Assembly: GCF_000330505.1 (NCBI RefSeq)
Contig: NW_004191644.1
Coordinates: 1 to 22,432 of the forward strand
From: Entamoeba invadens IP1
Lineage: Eukaryota; Evosea; Mastigamoebida; Endamoebidae
DNA: 22,432 nucleotides
Direction: 5' to 3'
The position numbers and the translations under genes are program-made. Positions 1-10,359 of the stretch are shown here, piece after piece. The stretch's first letter is position 1. Each line of letters opens with the position of its first letter. The notes under the pieces were generated by a model. It saw only the letters and a program-made list of their open reading frames with translations, was not told the DNA's origin and made no database searches.

Positions 1-17
1 TACGGCATAATTTACTG

Positions 18-42
18 TGGATAGGCTGAAAAGGTGTGGATG
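18..42. repeat. GTGGATA motifs at the left window edge
   Basis: Two close copies of a GTGGAT-type motif (GTGGATAGGCT at 18-28 and GTGTGGATGG at about 33-42) stand out in AT-rich DNA. The first is a near inverted match to GGCTATCCACAC at 1008-1019, and TACGGCATA at 1-9 resembles TACGCCATA at 1061-1069. This may be one end of a repeat or small mobile element that continues beyond the window. The pattern is visible; the element is an inference. Confidence 0.3.
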
Positions 43-1007
43 GTAAATATAGATAGACAATCTTCATTTTTACATGTCAGATGTAATGATTAACATGCCT
101 TGTATTTATTGATGGTTTTTGTTGGTATTTGCTGTATGTTTCTATTTTAATTATTATGTATTGTTATGATTTTTTAATAACATTAATAATAACTTATTGT
201 TACAATGTGGTAATTTGCCATTTATCTTTTTAACGTTTTTATAGTAAAAATTACATTTTATTTAACTTTGTTAATAGTATTTGTTTTGTGATTATTCTGT
301 CATTTTTATGTTAATAACTAATGTACTATTGTAATATAATTTATTGTTATTAATTAATAGTTTAGTATAGACATAAAACCTTTGTCTTTAACATTTTCAA
401 CAAAACCAGAATATTATTTAGGATGTAATACCCGTCTTTATACGTATAATTTGCGCCAACTAAAAGAACTATATTTAACATATTTCAATTTTCAAATATT
501 ATTATTAAAATAATAAACCAATGGAATGTTTATATATATTACAATACTATTAGTAAAAAGTGATAATAAATGCATTTTTGAACCACGATTAACAAAAAAA
601 TAATATAATTGTTAATTGATATTTAAAATAAATCTTTTTTTAATGCAAAAATGGGAAATTTCCCAGATTGTAATCACATAAATCACTTTTGAAATATTTT
701 TTCAATTAAAAAACGAAAAAAATAGTGTTACATATATCAAATAAACGGGATAATACACATAAATTTTGTTAGTAATTTTATTTGTTCATTTTGATCTATT
801 CTTATTTTACCACTTCAAAAAGGCTGAAAATAGCGTTTTTTTACTATGAAATTATTGCAAATATTGGAAATACTCCTTATGGGGGTATTCATGTTTGTGT
901 ATCATTTTTGTCCCATAAATGATTATAAATAACAATTATTATTTTATAAAATCATAACATATGGTTTAAAACGAATATTTGGGTTTTTTTTCGACAAAAA
1001 AATAAGA

Positions 1008-1066
1008 GGCTATCCACACAAAATAATCCAATCCGCAGGGATTCACCATTTCCGTGTGGATACGCC
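1008..1066. repeat. Imperfect inverted repeat (GGCTATCCACAC / GTGTGGATACGCC)
   Basis: GGCTATCCACAC (1008-1019) and GTGTGGATACGCC (1054-1066) are reverse complements except for one extra base, giving a 12-bp stem around a 34-base loop. The stretch is clearly richer in G+C than the surrounding sequence. Related GTGGATA motifs lie at the left window edge about 1 kb away, so the two sites may mark the ends of a small non-autonomous element. I see no gene between them; 43-1007 is AT-rich spacer. Confidence 0.4.
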
Positions 1067-1188
1067 ATATCACGTTAACACTCTTTAAGTATAAACAGAT
1101 TTTTATAAAATAGTAAATATATTTAAAAGTAATAAGTATTTTTTGGTGCGTAAAAACCTGATATTTTACATTTATTATATTTTAATAA

Positions 1189-1443
1189 TATGCTGAATTA
1201 CAACGGTTTATTTGGCAATTGTTGGACTTTTCTCCAACAATTGGATTTCAAATAGATTTTTTTTCAGTGTTCCCCAAAAAACTGTTTGTTGCAAAAACCC
1301 CAACCAACAATTTCAATTTTGGTCAGAAAATCAGATTTATCAAAATACAAGATGCAGTTTTGGGGTTGGACGATTTAATAAAGAGGCTTTTGATTAACCA
1401 TGTTAATAGTCATGAAAGTGACTCCACTGCATTATTTGAGTAA
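1189..1443 (+). pseudogene. Coding-like relic without start codon
   Basis: An open frame of about 84 codons runs from just after a TAA (1186-1188) to the TAA at 1441-1443 and contains no ATG. Its translation is not low-complexity, unlike most open frames in the spacers; for example it ends in LDDLIKRLLINHVNSHESDS. It may be an exon or a fragment of a decayed gene. I do not recognise a family. The absence of a start and the short length make a functional gene unlikely. Confidence 0.25.
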
Positions 1444-1689
1444 TTTTAGATTTAACAATATGAATAATTTGAGCATTTTGAGTTAATCTTTATTTGAAAC
1501 AACACAAACAATGCAACACTAATTGAATAAATTACAAAACCCTAAAACTAAAAAGCAATGATTTCATGTATAAAGATACAACATGATTGTATTTTAGGTT
1601 AGAATATGGTTGTTTATATTATGAATTTATGATAAAAACAAAAAATAAAAAAGGGGAAAAAAAGCCATGTATAAAGAAATAATTTTATA

Positions 1690-2039
1690 TTTTAAACATA
1701 TTGTGAATAAGTTGTTTCTTCCTTTTTATTATCGGAAAAACTAACTGCTTAGAGAGTGTTACGCAACACAATGCAATCATAAATGTATCTCTGTGATCTC
1801 TCATACACTCATATATCCAAAGCAAGTATAGGCGCTTACAATCAAATGGCTTGCTTTTGGAAAAATACAATCTTATTGTAATTAGTAAAACGGTAAATAT
1901 GATAAGCGCCTGGGTGTGCCATAAAGACTTTGAAAGTCTTCCCTCTATGTTGTTTAAAATTATTGAAGAAAATGATACTAAACAACTCGGTTATGACTTA
2001 CCAATATCAACAATTTTATTTGGATTAAAAGTTGCATAA
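1690..2039 (+). pseudogene. Coding-like relic, probably frameshifted
   Basis: The frame open from 1797 to the TAA at 2037-2039 gives a protein-like sequence with no ATG at its beginning; it includes WVCHKDFESLPSMLFKIIEE. A second frame just upstream (about 1690-1816) is also protein-like, with one internal TAA, and overlaps the first around 1797-1816. That pattern suggests one gene broken by a frameshift and a nonsense codon. No family is recognised. Confidence is low because AT-rich DNA yields chance open frames of this size. Confidence 0.22.
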
Positions 2040-4915
2040 TTAAATCGAAATGGATGATCTATCAAAATGAATACATACAACAAATGAAAATTACATAAAT
2101 TACAAAATGGTATAACAACAAACTAACAAGTATTGTAAAAATAAATGTTAACATCCACAAACAGATAAAATACACAAAAAGATTGATGATTATACAGAAA
2201 AAAACAAGAAAAAAATGGGGAGAAAAAACACAAAAAGAGTCACAAAGGTATGATTGATAGATTACATCGTTTTAATTATTTTATTACTAACATTATATTT
2301 ATAATAAAATGCTAAACGGATATAATTATTTTTGACATGGCATTATAGAGTATAAACACCTTTAAATTGATAATATGGACTTGTTAATTTCTCACTTGTA
2401 TTCAATTGATCAATTGCTTGTAATTAACGGCAATCACAAACTTTTGTCGTGTTTTAATACACTCCTTTTACCTGCGAAGACTTCGGTGAGAGGTGTTATT
2501 TTGAATAATCAAACAACATTATACTGATGTTAACACTGAATTGTGTTGTTTACAAATCTATCCCAACCTTCGTTTAATTATTTGTATTCATTTATTTAAC
2601 ACCTTTAAATTTAAAACTGTTTTATATCACTCACTACCATGTGAAAAATATTTTCAATTACAAAATTATTTGCATTTTTTTTTCTATAAATACAAAAGAT
2701 TCACAGAATGACTTTTTTATAATTGCATAGTATGTTATTATCAGGGCTGCAAACCTCAATTAAATAATCGTTTTTTGAAAAAGAAATAATGGTATTTTAT
2801 CTTTTTGGATAAAATAAATAATCCTGTTCACAAAAGATTTTTTTTGCTCAATTTAATGAAAATAATCATAAAATTTAAAAATGCTATTTTGGGAAGGTTT
2901 TTGGATAATATGATCAAAACTGAACTTTATTTGGTTCTTCAAATAATAAGACCAAAGGTGTTTTGAAAAACAAATTATTACCAAAAAAAACAAATAAAAA
3001 ATTAAATGTTTAAAACCAAAAACTAAAGAAAAATAAAACAAATAAGTTTTTGAGAACATGTGTGGTTGGATGGCATAAATAAATAATAGGAAAATGTTAT
3101 TGGAATAAAGTAAAATAAAAGTGTTGTCATTACATTTTGTGTTAGAACATGACATATAATTTAACTTGTTTAAACCTTAAAGTAATCAATGTTATATTGT
3201 ATTCATTAAACATGAATCAGTGTATCAAATAAAACACTAAAAGGGTTTTTATTTATTTCTCAATTTAAATATCATCATTATTAAAACTAAAATATAGAAT
3301 AAAGTGATTTGAAAATTTAACACAAATTAATTTATTATAACAGTTTGTTACATTATATAAAAATTATGATATATATATTGACATTACAAGGTTGCACGAT
3401 ACCATATAAATTTATTTTTTTATTTTAATGTTCATTTCGTTGTGTTCTTAACAGCACATTTGATAATGAAAAACAATAACAGTTTTTATTTAAAATTCAA
3501 TACAAGTTGTTAACAACTTTGGATCGAGTTGTACATAATATAACAATTTGTTTTGACTCACAAAAACAATTTATGTCATTTTAAAAATACATATTATTTA
3601 TAATTAGTTATATGTATAATCCCTATCCAAACACATTTAAATGGTCGTTGAAATTTGTGTTTAATGTTATACTATTATATTATCAATTATTATTTTAAAC
3701 AAATTGTTAATGTTGAATATTATAACATTTTTCTTTTTATTTTAAATTCAAAACGTGTTAGATTCAGGTAAATTATTTAAATATGTATTTTGCGTACATG
3801 TCAAATAACGATCTACTTGCTTTTACAAGTTGTACATCGTTTTGTACAATATTTAATTAAAACATTTCAAAAACCCTAATTGTTATTACATAAAAAACAA
3901 GTATGTCTGTTGATGAAAACACAATACATCAAACAATTAAATGTTCATATTTTTGTTATATAAATTATTCGAAATAGTGGTTGTGATACATTACAATTTT
4001 ACATAAATAAACATTTATAAAAAACACAAAATAAAATGGTAACACATATTGTTTTTTGTCTTTTTGTTTTCTGTGTTTTTTATTTCTGAATAAATAATTA
4101 TTTTTATCATAATTTACTAAACATGTTCAAAACAGAAACGTAATAATAATAAGTTTTTATTTTTTTCTTTTACCTAAACCCTTTTTTTGCCTTCATACAC
4201 AAAACAATTTTTTGAAATTTTTTATTTATTTTTGTATCAACTCAAATTTGAATTGTATATTTTATAGTCACACAAATAAACATGAATGAGTTTGTTTGTG
4301 TAAAACAAGAGCAAAGCTTAAAAAGAAAGATGGGGTCTAATGATGGTTTGATATATTTGGTTGTTTTTTTATAAAGAGTATTTTGTCATTTGATTATGAA
4401 GATTAGTGTTTATGTAGTCGTTATATTTATTAATGTGACTATTTGACGTTGTTTGTTATTAAGTGGATTGACGATGTAGCGTTTTTTATTTTAAATAATG
4501 AAACATTAAAAAGCGATATGAAATTTCATCCAAAAAGATTATTTTTGAACAATCTTAGTTAATTGAGTTCTCATTTGTTAAGTATTTTAAGTAAAATAAA
4601 ACTGACTATTGGCCGGTTTGGTTTAGAAAGGGGTTTTTGAATAAAAAATAATAAAAAATGATTTGGACAATTTCCTTTTTACTTATTTTTCTTCTTAAAA
4701 AAAAGTTTTGGGTTGTGAAAGTGTTAAGTATTTTTTGTTTGACACAAACAACAAACTATTACCATTTGGTTAATTTACTACGTTTTAAAACTATTAAAAA
4801 ACATGGAGATTTGTTATGGCTTTTCAAAATTACATGAAACTATACTTTCTATTCCTCATTATTTAAATGGTTTTCTTTTTTACCATCATTTTAGAATGTG
4901 TATAGTTTGGACGAT
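2040..4915. other. AT-rich intergenic spacer
   Basis: About 2.9 kb with no supportable gene. It consists of A/T runs and scattered small palindromes: CAATTGATCAATTG at 2402-2415, CGAAGACTTCG near 2475, and two adjacent stem-loops at 3815-3849. The open frames on either strand here encode only low-complexity F/I/Y/K/N-rich strings, as expected by chance. No RNA gene or array was recognised. Confidence 0.6.
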
Positions 4916-4920
4916 TTTGC

Positions 4921-5043
4921 GGCTAGCCAGTTTTTTTCACTACTGGCTGACAAATCCTAATTAATTTATTGAACAAATTAATAATAATAGTTCCAAACAC
5001 AAATTCTGGCTGAAAATATTTAAAAATTAACACGGGCTAGCCA
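4921..5043. repeat. GGCTAGCC repeat and hairpin cluster
   Basis: The palindrome-containing 9-mer GGCTAGCCA occurs at 4921-4929 and again at 5035-5043. Overlapping the first copy is a perfect 7-bp stem, AGCCAGT (4925-4931) with ACTGGCT (4942-4948), around a 10-base loop. CTGGCTGA also occurs at about 4943-4950 and near 5007. These are isolated G+C-rich motifs in AT-rich spacer about 240 bp past the kinase stop codon. They could be a tiny foldback element or a 3'-flank structure; nothing decides between the two. Confidence 0.35.
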
Positions 5044-5282
5044 CCAGTTGAATCCGGTTATTATATTGTTGTTTTTGATTATTTTTCCATAAAAACAAAT
5101 TAAAAAATATAGTTAAATATATTAATATTATATAGTTAATTATAAATAGTTTTTATAGTATTTAATAAATTAAATAATCAAAAATATAACAATTTAATCC
5201 ATAAAAATTTATCTAAAATGTAAACTTTAATAAATTATCAAATGAACCAAAATCTAACATCAAGTTTAAAATAAAAACACGA

Positions 5283-8200
5283 TTACACAAACAAGTTTTC
5301 AAGTCTTTCCACAAGGTCTTCAACTTTAATTCGTTCTTCTGCTTTTTGTTTCCAACACATTTTTATAATTTCGAATTCCTTATCACCGATTGTATCAGGT
5401 TTTTGCATTCGATTACCTTTAGTTACAAAATTCACAACATTCCATGGGTATTTAAAAGTGTCACTTTGATATGCAAACTTTCCATTCAAACACTCGTACA
5501 TTGTCATTCCAAACGAATAGATATCTGCTGGCATTTTATACTTATCTTTTGAGAATATTTCTGGAGCCATATATGCTGGTGTACCAATGCCATTGGTGAA
5601 AGTCATGTTAGTCATCATCATATTTACATTTCTTGCACTCCCAAAGTCGGTCAATTTTGCATTAGCCTTTTCATTCACATTGAATGAGAATATGAGAATG
5701 TTGTCTGGTTTGATGTCTCTGTGTAATATTCCATTTAAATGTAAATACTCAAGTCCTCTTGCTGCATTCAACAACATTCGTATTAATACTTTTAATTCAA
5801 TTTTCTCCTCTCTTTTAATCACTCCAAACAAAGAACCATATGCAGCAAATTCAGTGACTACACAAATTTTATTTGGAATAAAAACCGCGCCATAGAAATG
5901 AACAATATATTCACTTCTAAATTTAGCAAGCATGTTCACTTCTTTCATAAATTCCTTCATTTGGTCAAAATCATCAGAAATGATCCGTCGCATCTTTTTT
6001 ACTGCCACGACATTTCCTCTGAATTTTCCTTTGTAAACTACACCAAAAGAGCCCGAACCAAGTTCGTTTTCTAGTGTTATTTCGTCGGGATCCAACTTTG
6101 TGGATATCTCACTTTTGGCTTTGACTCTGATCGAATTAAAAATGTCCAAATTACTTTGTAAATTTTTAGAGACTATCAACACCTCACTTTTAATTTTAAG
6201 TGTACACCGAATTAATAAAAGAATTTCAACTTCACACGCATAGCCTCGTTTTAATGTGACTATTTCTGGGTTCATCCGGAGTCGAAATTTCTCATTCTGC
6301 TCTTTTAGTGTAAACTGAATTTTAACAGCACGTTCTTTTGAATTGCCAACACAAAGAAGTTGTCGAATTTCTTTGTCGACTGGTATCTCTTCTATTTCAC
6401 TGTTGAAATCAATTTCTGATAAATTACAGCACAATCCACCTCGAATGGTAGTGAATCGGACATTAGAATTTTTCATGTGGAATATAGTTGTAGTTGGATT
6501 TTTATTCATTTTTCGTTGTATAGTCTTGACACCTTCAAACACAACAAGAATGAGCAAAAATAGAATAAAAGCAGCAAACAAAACAATCATAACAATGACC
6601 CACCACACTGGCGAACTTTGACAAAAGTCGCCAATAATGTTTGGGACACTCCAGAATGAACATTTAGAACATTTTGAATCTTTTGATTTTATACACTTTT
6701 TAATTGTTGTGAAATTTACACATCTTTGATTGGATAAAACATTGTTTTTTATACAACTTGTGCATTGGGTTTTGGAGTAACACGTCTCACATGAAGAGTT
6801 GCATTTTTCACATTGATTGCCGTTGACAATATAAAATCCATTTGAACATGTCGAACAACCATTTGTAGTTACACTTACTGAACACCCCAAAAGCGAGTTT
6901 CGAGGTAAACAATCATTGTTTGAAGTTTTATAATTTGTCGTGTTACAAGTCAAACACCCTGTTTTAGTGTTACATGACCCACACTTCTCTTCACATTTAA
7001 AACAGTCAAGACCTACTCTGTAAAAACCAGTGTTACATTGCAAACAACCGTTGCCATCAACAGAAAATATACAACAACTATCCTTTACTAAGTCATGAGA
7101 TACACATGTATTTTGACTTAAATATAAACCAGTTGGACATTTGGTGCATTTACTCGAATTTTCAAAACATGTTAAACAAGACGAACTGCACTCTTCGCAT
7201 TCATTAGTAACAGTGGATTTGTAATATCCAGGCTTACAACGAAGACACCCATATTTGGATGGGGCGGAACATGTTGAATTCGATGAGACAATAGAAACAC
7301 AACTTCCATTGTCTTCTAAATAAAAATTTGAATTGCATAAAATGCATTTTTTATTTACCGAAGTTGAACAAAAAGGAATGGTGGTGGAGAGACATAGACC
7401 GTTACTATCTGTTGTGTAAGAATCACAAAAAGTTGATACACAAGTGCCACTTTCATCGAATGTATTATCTATCAAACACTTTGTAACTTTGTCTTTTTCA
7501 CAATACTCACTTTTGGAATATAAAGAGTCACACAAATTACAAAAAGTGCCATTTGTAAGATATCCAATTGTACAAGAAAGAACAGTTGAGTCACTTTTAA
7601 GTAACACATTTGAAGGAAGATGTACACATTTTCCGTTCACGTTGAGTAAATTTTGAGTGGGGTCGCACAACTCACAGATTTCAGAAGTAACAGTAACTTG
7701 ACAATTATTCAAAGGGTTAATACAATGCCCCAATTTAAGTGAATATCCATCTGAACATTTAATACAATGCATACCATTAGTAATAACACAACCCTCTTCT
7801 CGTTGGCAAATTCCATCAATAAAAAGAAACTCTGACGAACATTTTAAACACGTGTCAGATGAATAGGTGGAACACAAATCACAATTTGTAAACTGGCACT
7901 TTTCACATGTTTTTGTTGCTTCATTTAATCCACCAGAAATGCAAGAAATGTCTTGAAGACAGACGAACTTGTTGTTCTCAAAAAGTCCAATTTTGCATGA
8001 ATAATTGTCGAACACAAAACTTGCAGTTGATACCACCAAAAGTCTTTTTATAAGATGAAATGTTTGAAGTTTCACTTGGAACTTCGACTTTACTGTAATT
8101 GTGAAATTTTCACTTTCGACATTTGACAATGAAAATAATTTGTCTTCAATTTGTATGACATTATCTTCATCATTTAAAAACAGCCTTTGGTTAAACACTT

Positions 8201-9530
8201 CCACGTGTTTTCTTGTTGTTTGAAAATCGACTACAATTTCATGAAGTTCATGAATTGGAGTAATAAAGCAGTTTTCATCACATGGGCAATACGGTTCTAT
8301 AAAATATTCTTTACTTAGAAAAGTGTTGTTTAAATGACAGAAAACGTTGTTAGAGTCTCCATATCTGAGTAATTTTCTTCCAAACAAAAATTTGTAATTC
8401 GAATTGTTTGGTAAAATTGCAATTATTTGCGAGTCAGAAAAGACTAAGTCACAATTTCCAAGTTGCTCTATTTTGGATGGTAACACAACTTTTTGTGCAT
8501 TAAAAAGTGGGACATCGTGATAACTTCTTTGTTGCGATTTTAAAGTACAACCAGTTATATTAACATATTCGGCTTGAATGAAACTTTTACTGTCGATTTC
8601 AAGAATTGTGTTTTGACACTCAAAATTTTGAGCTGAAATTTTGATTTCAATTTGTTTGCTTGTGACAAGAAATTTAGAATAACTTGTCATTGAGAAGTTC
8701 ACTGCTAGAACTTGTGAGTTCTCTGAAACTCTTAGATTTCCAACATCGAAAGATAATATTGTTGAATTGAAGAGAGCTTTTCCATCCAAAGAAAGAAGTC
8801 CATTGCCATTAAAAAAGGCAGCGGTAGTTTGCATCGTTGCACAGTCATGCATATATATCTCGCCATTATCAACTCCCATTAAAAGGGGTGCTACTATTAG
8901 AGATGAATTGAATAAATTGATACTTGCAAAATTCATTAGTTCAACCATAGAAACTGAATTAAATTGTGACTCGTCAAAGAGTGACATATTAACATAATTA
9001 ATTAAATCAGTCTGACCTTTTGTATATAAAACAGAATTTCCATGTAACTTTAGAGCTGATCCATATAATACAAACAATGGCTGGTTAATCATAGCTTTTG
9101 ATGAGTTGAAAAGAGTTACAGTTCCATTGTACATAATATTAAACGTGCTATATACAAAAAGTTGTGAGTTGTCAAATAAAGAAAAATTGCTAAAAGAAAT
9201 AACGTTGAATATTTGTGTTTGATATTTTGAAAAATTAAACATGTTAATAACACCCCTCATTTCTAAAAATAGATTCGATGTTGAGTTGATTATCGACGCA
9301 TCGTACAATTCTAAAATGCCAGTGTTATTGATGTTTATATCACCGAAACTCTTTATCACTGAATCACCAACAACAATTAATTTTCCTTTTGAATTAACAA
9401 TAATAGGTTTTGAAGACACACACGACTCTTTTTGTGTTAAAATAGTGTTAATTGTTTGTGAAAAAGTGCAGTTCATACTTGTGTTTGCTGCTATTATCTG
9501 TTGTAAGAGTACAATAAAAAGTAGCCCCAT
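5283..9530 (-). CDS. Transmembrane receptor-like protein kinase (Entamoeba TMK family, CXXC-rich)
   Basis: A single uninterrupted 1415-codon frame. Residues 1-15 form a hydrophobic signal peptide. Residues ~20-500 contain repeated short hydrophobic/Asn/Ser strings (such as LFNSS) with many N-glycosylation sequons, suggesting a beta-helix-like ectodomain. Residues ~525-970 are cysteine-rich with many CXXC pairs, growth-factor-receptor/furin-like. A membrane span lies at ~975-998. The juxtamembrane part (~1065-1120) looks like a small beta-sandwich (MSP/PapD-like; inference). The C-terminal kinase domain (~1150-1415) has the glycine loop GSGSFG (1158-1163), Lys1178, HRDIKPDN (Asp1272), DFG (Asp1295), APE (1322-1324) and the late-domain Arg1400, so all key residues are present. 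HRDIKPDN points to a Ser/Thr or TKL-type kinase rather than a classical tyrosine kinase. This layout matches the Entamoeba TMKs, surface receptors thought to sense ligands. The subgroup is not assigned, the ligand is unknown, and no intron is needed. Confidence 0.93.
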   Translation of the reverse strand: MGLLFIVLLQQIIAANTSMNCTFSQTINTILTQKESCVSSKPIIVNSKGKLIVVGDSVIKSFGDININNTGILELYDASIINSTSNLFLEMRGVINMFNFSKYQTQIFNVISFSNFSLFDNSQLFVYSTFNIMYNGTVTLFNSSKAMINQPLFVLYGSALKLHGNSVLYTKGQTDLINYVNMSLFDESQFNSVSMVELMNFASINLFNSSLIVAPLLMGVDNGEIYMHDCATMQTTAAFFNGNGLLSLDGKALFNSTILSFDVGNLRVSENSQVLAVNFSMTSYSKFLVTSKQIEIKISAQNFECQNTILEIDSKSFIQAEYVNITGCTLKSQQRSYHDVPLFNAQKVVLPSKIEQLGNCDLVFSDSQIIAILPNNSNYKFLFGRKLLRYGDSNNVFCHLNNTFLSKEYFIEPYCPCDENCFITPIHELHEIVVDFQTTRKHVEVFNQRLFLNDEDNVIQIEDKLFSLSNVESENFTITVKSKFQVKLQTFHLIKRLLVVSTASFVFDNYSCKIGLFENNKFVCLQDISCISGGLNEATKTCEKCQFTNCDLCSTYSSDTCLKCSSEFLFIDGICQREEGCVITNGMHCIKCSDGYSLKLGHCINPLNNCQVTVTSEICELCDPTQNLLNVNGKCVHLPSNVLLKSDSTVLSCTIGYLTNGTFCNLCDSLYSKSEYCEKDKVTKCLIDNTFDESGTCVSTFCDSYTTDSNGLCLSTTIPFCSTSVNKKCILCNSNFYLEDNGSCVSIVSSNSTCSAPSKYGCLRCKPGYYKSTVTNECEECSSSCLTCFENSSKCTKCPTGLYLSQNTCVSHDLVKDSCCIFSVDGNGCLQCNTGFYRVGLDCFKCEEKCGSCNTKTGCLTCNTTNYKTSNNDCLPRNSLLGCSVSVTTNGCSTCSNGFYIVNGNQCEKCNSSCETCYSKTQCTSCIKNNVLSNQRCVNFTTIKKCIKSKDSKCSKCSFWSVPNIIGDFCQSSPVWWVIVMIVLFAAFILFLLILVVFEGVKTIQRKMNKNPTTTIFHMKNSNVRFTTIRGGLCCNLSEIDFNSEIEEIPVDKEIRQLLCVGNSKERAVKIQFTLKEQNEKFRLRMNPEIVTLKRGYACEVEILLLIRCTLKIKSEVLIVSKNLQSNLDIFNSIRVKAKSEISTKLDPDEITLENELGSGSFGVVYKGKFRGNVVAVKKMRRIISDDFDQMKEFMKEVNMLAKFRSEYIVHFYGAVFIPNKICVVTEFAAYGSLFGVIKREEKIELKVLIRMLLNAARGLEYLHLNGILHRDIKPDNILIFSFNVNEKANAKLTDFGSARNVNMMMTNMTFTNGIGTPAYMAPEIFSKDKYKMPADIYSFGMTMYECLNGKFAYQSDTFKYPWNVVNFVTKGNRMQKPDTIGDKEFEIIKMCWKQKAEERIKVEDLVERLENLFV

Positions 9531-10359
9531 TCTTTAACACAGAAAGGATGAGAATTTGGTTTTAAAGATAAAATTTAAAAAAAATGTATTTAAAAATCTA
9601 CTAATCTACTAAAACAAATGCTATATAACATTATAATTTATACAATTCAGTTACTATAGTCATACTAAACAAATATTATAAACCACTCCAGATGCCTGGA
9701 CATAAATAATTTTATAAATTGAAAGCATTTAGTTAACATAATGAATTATTTTAAATTAATAAATCAGGTAATTATTTATATTTTTTAAAATAGCCATTCT
9801 CTTGTATACCCCATTCTTTTTTCAAAAGAAATAAAATGCAAAAGAATCTACTTCACCAAATTAATTGTTTTTTTATTTAGATTAGATGGCAAACTCGAAT
9901 TTTTTTGTTATTTTCCTTTTTGATTTAAAAAATGAATAAAATCATACATAATTTGAGTGTTTTTATTAATTTTTTAAATCTAAAAGGAATAAAACATCAA
10001 AAATTCGTTTCAAAAGAAGTTTATCGAATTAGAAATGCACAACTATACAATTTTAGATGTTTTTATTAAAATAATAGTTATTATTCTCAATTAAATATCA
10101 TCAATTAATATCAATTGGAAGTCATATTAATTACTAAACAACACCTTTTTTCAGGCGTTTCCAAAATAATTAGTGCAGAAAATGTGGTGTTATAACGTAC
10201 AAATTTATAAGAAAAAATGTTCATTTTGGTTTAAATGGTGACGTGGGTATTAGGATTGTGATTTTGGAAACCTCTGCCTTTTTTATTGTTTTCCTAGTTT
10301 GTTTTATTATTATTTAGTTGTATTATAATAAAATGAATGAATTAGTGTTGAATTAATAC
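9531..10359. other. AT-rich spacer between kinase and DsbA-like gene
   Basis: About 830 bp with no gene. The side next to 9530 is the 5' flank of the kinase. On the minus strand it holds TTTTTAAAT-like stretches, but no clear match to the GTATTTAAA core element. The side next to 10360 is the 3' flank of the oxidoreductase and contains TAATT shortly after its stop codon, as expected for Entamoeba 3' ends. An inverted repeat at 10157-10271 is listed separately. Confidence 0.5.
10157..10271. repeat. 11-bp inverted repeat, candidate small MITE
   Basis: GTTTCCAAAAT (10157-10167) and ATTTTGGAAAC (10261-10271) are perfect reverse complements 93 bp apart, with AGGC before the left arm and GCCT after the right arm. 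The enclosed sequence is slightly less AT-biased than its surroundings. The spacing and outward extension fit a small inverted-repeat element, but no target-site duplication is clear. Confidence 0.3.

Noticed and set aside
2853..3155. 100-codon open frame on the minus strand
   Set aside because: Its translation is F/I/Y/L-rich low complexity as expected from A/T-rich DNA; no domain and no promoter-like element.
5346..9537. Several plus-strand open frames across the kinase gene
   Set aside because: Shadows of the minus-strand kinase frame, which has full domain support.
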